A stretch of DNA of 12,049 bases from NCBI GenBank assembly GCA_902780365.1, contig CACZFE010000034.1, forward strand, positions 1 through 12,049, in the 5' to 3' direction. The DNA comes from an uncultured Spirochaetales bacterium. Lineage in GTDB: Bacteria; UBP6; UBA1177. Both the position numbers and the translations under genes were made by a program. Below, one piece after another: positions 1-6,989 of this stretch. Under the pieces are notes generated by a model, which was given only the letters and a program-made list of their open reading frames with translations, ran no database searches and was not told where the DNA came from. Positions within the stretch are counted from its first letter, which is position 1, and each line of letters opens with the position of its first letter.

Positions 1-928
1 CTGCACATGATGTTCCGTGGGGGGTGCCTTCGTGATCGTTGCCGCCCTGTGTGTTGCCGCCGTAGGTCGGAATGTTCGGTGCACCGCCGAGGTTACCGAG
101 GTAGTCTTTACCAACGCTCGAAAGAACGTTGAGGTCGGGGTGATTCAAATCAACGCCGGTATCGACAATAGCGATCCTGACATCCTTTCCGCTTGCTGTT
201 TCTGTATCCCATGCATACTGCGCGTTGATCTGGGTCAGATGCCACTGTTTTGAAAAGTATGGATCGTTTGGTGTCGTAGCCATCGGGATGAAGTGCCACG
301 GCCAGTTCGGCTGAGCCCAGCGGACGAGCTGTCTTTTGTAGAGAGCGTTCGCAATCGCGAAAGGATCGGTTCCTGCCGGAAGCTGAACCTTGTAGTAGTT
401 ATTTTCTTCGTCAATGATTTCGACAACTTCAAGTCCGAAAGTCCTGAGAGTTTCCTCCTGTTCTTCCTTGCTCGTATATTTCGTGAAGACGAGGTTCATC
501 GTGCCGTCCAGAACTATCGGATTGTCTTTTGCGTGGTAGGTGAGGACCGGCCATGCAGGAATGCCGTTTTTAGCAAGAATGTTGCGTACCTGTATCCAGT
601 TTTTGCGGTCAAATTCGTCAATTTTGATTTCGAATGCCCTGAAATTTTTATAGTCGAAAGTGACTTCTGTAATCATATCGGAAATCTGGATCCCGTTGAA
701 TTCAAGACCGCGAAGCGAATTCAGGTCTACCGAGTGAGGAATCGCGATTTCGTCGTATTTTTGCAGAAGATACTGCGGTTCGCCGTTCATGTGATAATAA
801 AAAGTGTCGTACAGGAAACCGTTTCTTTCAATGAGTTTGCCGAGCACAGGCTGTTCGATTTCAGCGAAAAGAATTGAAAAAAAGCAAATCGAAAACAGAA
901 AAACTGCAGTCTTTCTAAGAGCAGGCAT
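1..928 (-). CDS. Secreted subtilisin-like serine protease (peptidase family S8), C-terminal part missing at window edge
   Basis: This gene encodes an exported endopeptidase; 309 residues are visible and the rest lies beyond base 1. Residues 1-22 form a signal peptide (basic MPALRK, hydrophobic core, likely cut after LFA). Residues about 143-208 look like a fervidolysin-type inhibitory propeptide ending in a 'WAQPNW' junction, followed by the usual 'NDPYFSKQW' entry to the catalytic domain. The catalytic Asp is D256 in 'IAIVDTGVD' and the catalytic His is H304 in 'HGTSCA'. The catalytic Ser would lie outside. Residues about 25-140 are an extra N-terminal region that I cannot assign. The ATG is supported by GGAGG at 937-941 with an 8-nt gap. 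The gene follows the serine hydrolase on the same strand after 149 bp and may have its own promoter. The S8 assignment is firm; substrate and activity are unknown. Confidence 0.93.
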   Translation of the reverse strand, partial: MPALRKTAVFLFSICFFSILFAEIEQPVLGKLIERNGFLYDTFYYHMNGEPQYLLQKYDEIAIPHSVDLNSLRGLEFNGIQISDMITEVTFDYKNFRAFEIKIDEFDRKNWIQVRNILAKNGIPAWPVLTYHAKDNPIVLDGTMNLVFTKYTSKEEQEETLRTFGLEVVEIIDEENNYYKVQLPAGTDPFAIANALYKRQLVRWAQPNWPWHFIPMATTPNDPYFSKQWHLTQINAQYAWDTETASGKDVRIAIVDTGVDLNHPDLNVLSSVGKDYLGNLGGAPNIPTYGGNTQGGNDHEGTPHGTSCA

Positions 929-1041
929 TTTGTTTACCTCCAAAAATATCAAAACAAAAAACTTAAAAGTTAAGCAAAAACAATGCCTTGAATAAAATGC
1001 TAGTAAAATCGGCATATTTATCCGAAGCGCAAAAACCAATA

Positions 1042-1069
1042 ATTGTAGCTTTATAAAAATTAAAATCAA
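1042..1069 (-). promoter_or_regulatory. Candidate sigma70-type promoter for the S8 protease gene
   Basis: On the minus strand TTGATT (1064-1069) is followed after 16 bp by TACAAT (1042-1047), close to the -35 and -10 consensus. It lies about 114 bp upstream of the protease ATG and just past the stop of the serine hydrolase gene, so a leader of roughly 105 nt would result. The surrounding DNA is AT-rich, which raises the chance of a false match. This is inferred from sequence only. Confidence 0.4.
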
Positions 1070-1077
1070 GTTGCTTC

Positions 1078-2049
1078 TTACTGTATGGAGTCGAAAAAGA
1101 GCTGGCGTACTTTTTTGATTCTTTCTTTTCTTTCCGGTTTTTCGGGAGTCGGATGAGTCGAATTCGTGAGAAGTGCCGCTGTGATTTTTTTGTCAGGATC
1201 AATGAGAAATGCAGTTCCTGTGAAGCCGAGATGTCCGAAACTTGCCGGATTTGCCGATTTTCCGTAGTTGGAATCATTTCCTTCAGGGCGGTCGAATCCT
1301 GCGAAATTAAGTCTTCGTGCCGTCAGCATGAACCACGGTGTTTTCTGCAGAATGTCAAAGTAGCGGACAACTTCCGAAGCGCTCCCGAAAAGTCCTGCAT
1401 GGCCTGTTTTTCCGCCAAGAAACCACGAGTTTTCATCTTCAACAGTTCTTTCCGGATAACTATTGCGTAGCTTCGAAAAAGCTGTTTTGGGAGTTCTTTC
1501 TTCCGGATGATAAGTGAGTCCGCAGTTTAATCCGTTGTTTTCTTTGAAATTATCAAAAATCTTATCGACCGGTTGAACGAAAATTTTTTCAAGGATAAAA
1601 CCGAGCAGAAGGTAGTTCAAATCGCTGTAACACTTCGTTCTGCCGGCTGTTTCATGCCCGAAAATGATAGTTTCGACATCCTTTTTTCTTTCTTCCAAGG
1701 ATTTTTCGGCCGGAACAAGGTCGTAAAACGGAAGCCATGCCGGAAAGCCCGAGGTGTGGCTCAAAAGTTCGTAAAGCGTGATATTTTTGCCTGCATTTCC
1801 GAAAAACCGGGAAATTTTTTCATCAGGTGAAAGTTCTTTTGATGCAAAAAGACTGTAGAAAACGGGAACTGTGACTATTGCCTTTGTCAGCGAAGCCAAG
1901 TCAAACTGCGTTGAATCGTTGATTTTTTCTGCTGAATCGAAGTCTAATCTTCCGCTGCATCCGCAAGAAAGAGATCCTTCATTCAAAAATGCGTACTGAT
2001 ATGCGGAATAAAGTCCTGAAGTTATATTTTCTTCAAAAAAATCGAACAT
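1078..2049 (-). CDS. Serine hydrolase of the beta-lactamase / penicillin-binding-protein fold (class C-like, CubicO type)
   Basis: The 323-residue protein is a member of the serine beta-lactamase-like family (Pfam Beta-lactamase; AmpC, D-peptidase and esterase relatives). The nucleophile motif SxxK is S53-L-T-K56. The second motif is Y141-S-D143, where family members often have Y-x-N. The third, HxGxTG-like, is 'HLGFTG' from H273. 'LLSHTSGFP' (95-103) and 'GKTGHAGLFGSA' (213-224) are also typical. No signal peptide or membrane segment is visible, so the enzyme appears cytoplasmic, which is unusual for a relative acting on peptidoglycan peptides. Its ATG overlaps by one base the TAA of the upstream metalloprotease gene. 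There is no Shine-Dalgarno sequence in front of it, so translational coupling is likely. A role as a D-amino-acid peptidase or esterase is possible, but substrate cannot be read from sequence. Confidence 0.85.
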   Translation of the reverse strand: MFDFFEENITSGLYSAYQYAFLNEGSLSCGCSGRLDFDSAEKINDSTQFDLASLTKAIVTVPVFYSLFASKELSPDEKISRFFGNAGKNITLYELLSHTSGFPAWLPFYDLVPAEKSLEERKKDVETIIFGHETAGRTKCYSDLNYLLLGFILEKIFVQPVDKIFDNFKENNGLNCGLTYHPEERTPKTAFSKLRNSYPERTVEDENSWFLGGKTGHAGLFGSASEVVRYFDILQKTPWFMLTARRLNFAGFDRPEGNDSNYGKSANPASFGHLGFTGTAFLIDPDKKITAALLTNSTHPTPEKPERKERIKKVRQLFFDSIQ

Positions 2050-4355
2050 TAGAAAAGGGTGATCGAGCAGCCGCTGCTTTTCTTTTCTTTTGCAGGTTCG
2101 TCGTCATTCATCATATCGTCATCGGAGACGGTTTCGCCGTCGTTGCCGGTCTCTTCATCGGAATCGGTGATCTCTTCATCATCGTTGTTCTCCGGTCCGG
2201 CTCCGCATTCGTATTCCGCTTCCCAAGACGCTGTAGCTTTAGGATAAGCCAGAAGTCCCGATGCTCCTTTGTTTATAAAGCTGATATAGTATCTTTTGCC
2301 GGGTTCCAGATTGGTGAGTATCCAGGATTTGCTGTCTTTGCTTTCCACAATGAAGTCGTATTGTGCAGTTACCGGATAATCTTCTTCACTCCATATTACA
2401 GGTTTGTCTTTGCGGACAAGGGCGGTCAGTTTGGGAGTGTTTCTCTGGTCTCCGCTGTCGCTGTAAGGCATACCGCTGATGGTAAGAGTGTCGATACATT
2501 CCGGAACGTCATAGTAAAGCTGGACATACATCGGGCTTACTTCGATGATTTCACCGTCTTCATCCTCCATATTGACAGTAGATGTCGATGCCGAGTAGTA
2601 TCCGTCGCCGACACCGCCCATGTAGAAGTATTCGGCAGATTTCATGACGTTTCTTGCGCGGATTTCTTCAAAGTAACCTCTGTCCGTGAGGATTTGTTCA
2701 ACATCGTCCGCGAGTTCGGCCGCAACGCTGTCTTTGGTTGCTTCGAGCATGAGTTTTCCCCAGTCCTTGTAGCCGATTTCACTGCTCGGTGTAGACATGA
2801 GCGCGGTGAGGAAAATGCGGGCGAAATCGTCTCTTGTGAATCCGTTTTCGACCATTTTTTCATAAATTTCCCAGTGTGCTCCGACAAGGGGAAGTCCGTC
2901 GTTGTGCGATTCTCCGATGAAATCCTCGTTGACGAGATTTTTGTTTGTCGTAGTTCTCAGACAGAGGTTTCCGTCAAGGCTGATCGCTCCACCGGCTGCA
3001 CCTACTCCTTTTGCGACATATTCGGCAAGGCACGGATCTTCGGTGATTATGAAGGAGAATACATCTGCCATGCCTTCGTTCATGCCCAGGATCTCGTTGG
3101 TGAAACCGTATTTGTCCGGCCAGCCTTCGTAAGCCATCTGTGCTATTCCGTCAACGACACCGTGTCCGAATTCGTGGTATACTACATCGCCGTCATAAGC
3201 GAAATCGGCTTTGGTGCCCTGACCGAAAACAAGAGCGTCAGCCTGATTGTATTCAAAGTCTCCGTAGAACATTTCGGAGAAATAAGGATCGTATTTGCTG
3301 AAGAAAGCGTTGTCCATAGGCTGGAGCGTGATATTGCGGCCGCTGTAAGCCATCATCTGGAAGTTTGCGACTCCCATGATTGGGTTCGTTCCTCTGTGGT
3401 TGGGAAGTTCCGTGTATTCCTTGAGACCGAGCCCTGCGAGGTAGTCATAAATCTTCGCCATGTGGTAATAAAGCGCGATCTCAGGATAGATATCATCGGT
3501 ATCGAGTTTGTAGCTGAGGCCTTTATCCCAGTCTTCGTAGATGAAACTTTCGTTTTCCTCTTTGTTTGCAAGCTGTTTTACAGTGCAGCGCGGGACCTGA
3601 TATCCGTAATAGTCGAAAGTTTCCCCTTCATCAGGGCAGTTCGCCGAGATGAGTTTTCTGAGTCCTTTTTCATCGGCAGCCGCGGAAAGTTTTCCCTCGG
3701 CGTCGTCTCCGACCCAGAGAAGCTCGACTTCTATCGGGTCTGGTGTGCTGACAGGGTTTTTGTCGAAAACTTTCGCCTTGTTTGTCGCAAATTTTACAAG
3801 GTTTCCGGTACGGAGAAGTCTTCCGTTCATAGCGTCAACGAAAAAATATCTTCCGTCAAGCGGACTTGATGGACGGAAACGTACACGGTACGCGAGTTTG
3901 TAGCTGTCACCGTAGCCGATTATTACAAGTTTTGAGATGGAATCCGGTTCTTTTGTCAAATTGCCGAACTGTTTTTTTGCAAGTGCGAGAGCCGCTTTCT
4001 CGGCAGAAAGAGCAGGTTTCGTATTGATCGAAAAATCGCTCATACCGTTGATGATACTGACAACTTTGCCGTCCTTTTCCTTTACGACAGTGAATCTGCC
4101 GACAACCGGAATGCCGTTGTAAGCCCATTCGATCCTGTGTATCGCTGTTCCGGCAATAGTGTTGGAATTCTGGATCGTGCCTTTGAAAAGCGGGCTTTTC
4201 AGCGAAATCACAGCAGGAAGTTTGTGTTCTACAAAAGTGGAAATGTTCTTTACGGCAAGAGGTTTCGCCGGTTTGATGATTTCAAAATCCGGTTTCTCTC
4301 CGAAAAGAGCGGAAAACGCGAAAATGATCGCGCAGATAATCAATGATTTTTTCAT
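2049..4355 (-). CDS. Secreted zinc metalloprotease with FTP propeptide (M4/M36, thermolysin/fungalysin-like) and acidic C-terminal tail
   Basis: The 768-residue protein is an exported metalloendopeptidase. It has, in order: a signal peptide (1-19, cut near ALFG); an FTP/PepSY-type propeptide (about 60-190) that normally chaperones and inhibits the enzyme; a catalytic region with zinc motif H394-E-F-G-H398 and a downstream Glu ligand in 'GMNEGMAD' (E427, D431); a beta-rich domain (about 575-715); and a tail (about 717-768) rich in Asp, Glu and Asn that ends 'KKSSGCSITLF'. The gap between H398 and E427 is longer than in thermolysin and nearer to M36 fungalysins, so M4 versus M36 is unsettled. 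I chose the ATG at 4355, with GGAG 6 nt upstream, because it places the signal peptide at the N-terminus. A TTG at 4394 with its own GGAG would add 13 residues. The gene starts 70 bp after dxs and is stop-start coupled to the serine hydrolase. Confidence 0.92.
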   Translation of the reverse strand: MKKSLIICAIIFAFSALFGEKPDFEIIKPAKPLAVKNISTFVEHKLPAVISLKSPLFKGTIQNSNTIAGTAIHRIEWAYNGIPVVGRFTVVKEKDGKVVSIINGMSDFSINTKPALSAEKAALALAKKQFGNLTKEPDSISKLVIIGYGDSYKLAYRVRFRPSSPLDGRYFFVDAMNGRLLRTGNLVKFATNKAKVFDKNPVSTPDPIEVELLWVGDDAEGKLSAAADEKGLRKLISANCPDEGETFDYYGYQVPRCTVKQLANKEENESFIYEDWDKGLSYKLDTDDIYPEIALYYHMAKIYDYLAGLGLKEYTELPNHRGTNPIMGVANFQMMAYSGRNITLQPMDNAFFSKYDPYFSEMFYGDFEYNQADALVFGQGTKADFAYDGDVVYHEFGHGVVDGIAQMAYEGWPDKYGFTNEILGMNEGMADVFSFIITEDPCLAEYVAKGVGAAGGAISLDGNLCLRTTTNKNLVNEDFIGESHNDGLPLVGAHWEIYEKMVENGFTRDDFARIFLTALMSTPSSEIGYKDWGKLMLEATKDSVAAELADDVEQILTDRGYFEEIRARNVMKSAEYFYMGGVGDGYYSASTSTVNMEDEDGEIIEVSPMYVQLYYDVPECIDTLTISGMPYSDSGDQRNTPKLTALVRKDKPVIWSEEDYPVTAQYDFIVESKDSKSWILTNLEPGKRYYISFINKGASGLLAYPKATASWEAEYECGAGPENNDDEEITDSDEETGNDGETVSDDDMMNDDEPAKEKKSSGCSITLF

Positions 4356-4359
4356 TTTT

Positions 4360-4408
4360 TTCTCCAAATAACAAAAAACCTGACTTATAAGCAATAAATA
4401 TTCTCCAA
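4360..4408 (-). promoter_or_regulatory. Duplicated Shine-Dalgarno blocks upstream of the metalloprotease start
   Basis: The 8-mer TTGGAGAA occurs twice on the minus strand, at 4401-4408 and at 4360-4367. The proximal copy sits 6 nt before the ATG at 4355 and the distal copy 8 nt before an in-frame TTG at 4394. The proximal pair gives a canonical signal peptide and is preferred. The distal pair could be a second initiation site or chance. Confidence 0.45.
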
Positions 4409-4414
4409 TTTTTT

Positions 4415-4420
4415 TGTCAA
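4415..4420 (-). promoter_or_regulatory. Possible -35 box in front of the metalloprotease gene
   Basis: A perfect TTGACA is present on the minus strand, 59 bp upstream of the metalloprotease ATG and just after the dxs stop. No good -10 box lies at the standard 16-18 bp spacing; only AT-rich TTATTG-like sequence is there. The metalloprotease may have its own promoter here or be read through from dxs. This is a weak call. Confidence 0.25.
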
Positions 4421-4425
4421 TAAAA

Positions 4426-6276
4426 TCAACTGAGTGCGTTTTTTACCGCATTCGCTATGCTTTCGGTGTCGATACCCTCGGCGCTCCGCAGCTCTTTCTG
4501 CGTTCCGTGAGTTGAAAAAGTGTCCTTAACTCCGAGAACCGTGCAGGGTATGTTCATTTTGAGTCCGCTCAGTTTTTCAAGTATCGCACTTCCTGCGCCG
4601 CCTGCGGCAATGCCGTCTTCGACTGTGACGATGTGCGTTATTCCGTGCTTTTTTATGAGACTGAAAAGTTCTTCAGGGAGCGGTTTTACGAATTTCAGGT
4701 CATAGACAAAAGGCGAAATTCCCGTTTTTTCAAGTTTTTCAGCCGCTTCAAGGGCGAAAAGGCTTGTTATTCCCACACCGACAATCATAATTTTGTCTTT
4801 TCCGTTTTTCAGCATCTCGCCCTCACAATTTTTTAGCGGGACAAGACGGTTCGAAGCGCGGTTGCCGAGGCCGTTCCCTCTCGGATAGCGTATCGCGACC
4901 GGAGAGTGCAGCGAGATGGCGAACTCTATCATTCTCGCCATTTCGCTTTCGTCACGCGGAGCCATAACTATCATGTTCGGGATTATACGGCAGTAAGCCA
5001 GGTCGAAAAGTCCGTGGTGCGTCGCTCCGTCTTCTCCTACAAGGCCGGCTCTGTCAATGAGGAAAGTTACCGGAAGATTCTGTAGCGCGACATCGTGGAT
5101 GATGTTGTCGAAAGCGCGCTGCAGGAAAGTCGAGTATATCGCTACAACAGGACGGAGACCTCCGGCTGCAAGTCCGGAAGCGAAAGTTACTGCGTGGCCT
5201 TCGGACATTCCGACATCGTAAACCCTTGAAGGAAAAGTTTCCTGGAGCTTCCATAGTCCTGTTCCGTCGGGCATCGCTGCGGTGATCGCGACTAAATTAG
5301 AGTGACGCCTGAAAATACGCGGCAGATAGTCCGTCAGATATCCTGTGAACGAGGGCGACGACGGCTTTTTTGTCTCGCCGGTTTTAATGTCGAAAGGGGC
5401 TATTCCGTGGAATTTGCGAGGGTTTTCCTCCGCAAATCTGTATCCTTTTCCTTTGACTGTGTGGATGTGGAGAAGGATCGGTTCTCCGTTCGGTTTGAGG
5501 TCTTTGAGCGTTTCGACAAGTTCTTCGATATTGTGTCCGTCGATCGGGCCGACATACTGGTATCCGAATCCTTCAAAAAGAATACCGGGAGTCAGCAACG
5601 ATTTTGAAGAGTTAAGAGTTTTTCTAATAATATCGACTATTTTGTCGCCGTGGAAAATAGGCGGGAGTTTTGAGATGAGCTGTTTTATCTCGGCTCTCGC
5701 AGTCGAGTATTTCTGTCCGGAAAGTTTTCGGCTGAACCACTTCGAAAGCGCTCCGACCGAAGTCGAGATGAACATGTCATTGTCGTTGAGGATCGTTATC
5801 GTGTTTCTGCCGAAGCGGTCGACGTTGTTCATCGCCTCGAGTGCGAGTCCGCTCGTTATCGCGCCGTCGCCGATCACCGAAATCACTTTCGAGCGGTCGT
5901 TTTTCGTACGCATCGCCTCGCGCATTCCGAGTCCTGCCGAAATCGAAGTGCCGCCGTGTCCTGTTCCGAAAAAGTCGTATTTTGATTCCGAGATTTTCGG
6001 AAATCCCGAAATCCCGCCGAAAGTCCTCAGCGTATCGAAGTTTTCACCTCTGTCAGTCAGCATTTTGTAGGCGTATGACTGATGCCCGACATCCCAGATG
6101 ATTTTGTCCTGCGGAAGGTCGAAAACTTTGAGCAGCGCGATCGTAAGTTCGACTGTTCCGAGCGATGACGCAAGGTGTCCGCCCCTTTTCGAGACTGTTT
6201 CAACCATCTTTTTTCTTGTCTCGGCTGCGATCAGCTCAAGTTCTTTCAGATCCGCGTTTTTTATTCTCTCTATCAT
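4426..6276 (-). CDS. dxs: 1-deoxy-D-xylulose-5-phosphate synthase (DXS)
   Basis: DXS condenses pyruvate with glyceraldehyde 3-phosphate, using thiamine diphosphate, to make 1-deoxy-D-xylulose 5-phosphate. This is the first step of the methylerythritol phosphate isoprenoid pathway and also feeds thiamine and pyridoxal synthesis. The 616-residue length is normal for the family. Visible marks are 'RGGHLASSLG' with H34, 'WDVGHQSYAYK' (about 61-71), the ThDP/Mg motif 'GDGAITSG' (136-143) with a later 'NDND', 'GPIDGHN' (about 243-249), and 'DVGMSEGHAVTFASGLA' containing the presumed catalytic E359. That motif has Gly where most DXS have Gln (AEQHA). The ATG at 6276 has GGAG 6 nt upstream. A TTG four codons earlier overlaps that GGAG and is unlikely. 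It starts one base after the rsmE stop, so the two are co-transcribed. Confidence 0.97.
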   Translation of the reverse strand: MIERIKNADLKELELIAAETRKKMVETVSKRGGHLASSLGTVELTIALLKVFDLPQDKIIWDVGHQSYAYKMLTDRGENFDTLRTFGGISGFPKISESKYDFFGTGHGGTSISAGLGMREAMRTKNDRSKVISVIGDGAITSGLALEAMNNVDRFGRNTITILNDNDMFISTSVGALSKWFSRKLSGQKYSTARAEIKQLISKLPPIFHGDKIVDIIRKTLNSSKSLLTPGILFEGFGYQYVGPIDGHNIEELVETLKDLKPNGEPILLHIHTVKGKGYRFAEENPRKFHGIAPFDIKTGETKKPSSPSFTGYLTDYLPRIFRRHSNLVAITAAMPDGTGLWKLQETFPSRVYDVGMSEGHAVTFASGLAAGGLRPVVAIYSTFLQRAFDNIIHDVALQNLPVTFLIDRAGLVGEDGATHHGLFDLAYCRIIPNMIVMAPRDESEMARMIEFAISLHSPVAIRYPRGNGLGNRASNRLVPLKNCEGEMLKNGKDKIMIVGVGITSLFALEAAEKLEKTGISPFVYDLKFVKPLPEELFSLIKKHGITHIVTVEDGIAAGGAGSAILEKLSGLKMNIPCTVLGVKDTFSTHGTQKELRSAEGIDTESIANAVKNALS

Positions 6277-6277
6277 T

Positions 6278-6988
6278 TCAGTCTCCAAAATTGCAGTTTA
6301 TCAGATTCCTGATGGCGGCAAGCGACGCCGTAACCGCGTTTTCCATGCGGAGTATCGGGGTTTTAAGCGAAAACATCCTGAAGTTTTTCCCTTCGAAAAA
6401 AGTTGTCTCTTTTTCGGAAAATCCCCCTTCGGCACCGATCCAGAGCATTTTGTCCTTTTTGCTTTTGCAATCGTAACTATTTAAATTTATTAGTGAATAT
6501 GGATGAAGTGCGATATGCTCGCAATCCATGTCGGCAAGTTCCTCTTTTGTTTTCAGAAAAATTTCCGGCAAAAATGTGCGGTGCGACTGGGATGCAGCCG
6601 AAGCAACTATGGTCTTAAATCGCGGCATCTTTTTTTCTATAAGTTTCATATCGGTGTTGGAATAGTCGCTTCTGAAAATGAAAAATGCGTCAGCACCCGC
6701 TTCGACTCCGTTGCGCAGGCACTCTTCAAGAGCCGATATATCAGCTGAAGCAAGTGCGGCAAAAAGTTTCGGCTTGTTTTGTAACTCGCTGTATTTATTG
6801 ATTATTTTAAATACAGCTCCTTTGTCTGAGATTTCACATTCGGTCTCGTATACAGTGCCGTCGGAGGCGAAGGAAACTTTCTCTTTGCCGCGGATCCTGC
6901 GCACTTTCACAAGGTAGTGCAGGTCTTCCTCTTCCGGGATAAGCAAGTCGCCTGAAATATTAAGTTTTTCTCTGACTAAATGTATCAT
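6278..6988 (-). CDS. rsmE: 16S rRNA (uracil1498-N3)-methyltransferase, RsmE family (divergent)
   Basis: RsmE is a SPOUT-fold, SAM-dependent enzyme that methylates N3 of U1498 in helix 44 of 16S rRNA. The 236-residue protein has an N-terminal PUA-like region ('HYLVKVRRIRGKEKV', about 24-38), 'ASQSHR' (132-137), and the knot motifs 'IGAEGGFSEKE' (184-194) and 'PILRMENAVTASLAAI' (211-226). Family consensus forms are GPEGGFS and RILRxETA, so Pro to Ala and Thr to Asn changes lie in the SAM knot. The usual Lys-rich 'ELGV' stretch is replaced by 'LRNGVEAGADAFFIF'. Family membership is clear; activity is likely but not certain. The gene starts one base after the oxidoreductase stop (TAGcATG) without a good Shine-Dalgarno, suggesting coupling, and it ends one base before dxs. 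Confidence 0.9.
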   Translation of the reverse strand: MIHLVREKLNISGDLLIPEEEDLHYLVKVRRIRGKEKVSFASDGTVYETECEISDKGAVFKIINKYSELQNKPKLFAALASADISALEECLRNGVEAGADAFFIFRSDYSNTDMKLIEKKMPRFKTIVASAASQSHRTFLPEIFLKTKEELADMDCEHIALHPYSLINLNSYDCKSKKDKMLWIGAEGGFSEKETTFFEGKNFRMFSLKTPILRMENAVTASLAAIRNLINCNFGD

Positions 6989-6989
6989 G

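Noticed and set aside
293..877. Plus-strand open frame opposite the S8 protease
   Set aside because: The minus strand carries a clear signal peptide, propeptide and S8 catalytic motifs over the same bases; the antisense translation shows nothing recognisable.
929..1077. Possible terminator or small RNA between the serine hydrolase and the S8 protease
   Set aside because: I looked for a GC-rich hairpin followed by a T-run in either direction. Only a distant GAAGC/GCTTC pairing with a loop of about 45 nt is present, which is not a convincing terminator.
1989..3869. Long open frame (626 codons) on the plus strand opposite the metalloprotease gene
   Set aside because: Its translation has no recognisable domain, is Phe/Val/Arg-rich in a way expected from the antisense of this gene's codon use, and overlaps a fully supported protease with intact motifs.
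6277..6288. TTG start four codons upstream for dxs
   Set aside because: The TTG overlaps the GGAG that serves the ATG at 6276 and would have no ribosome site of its own.
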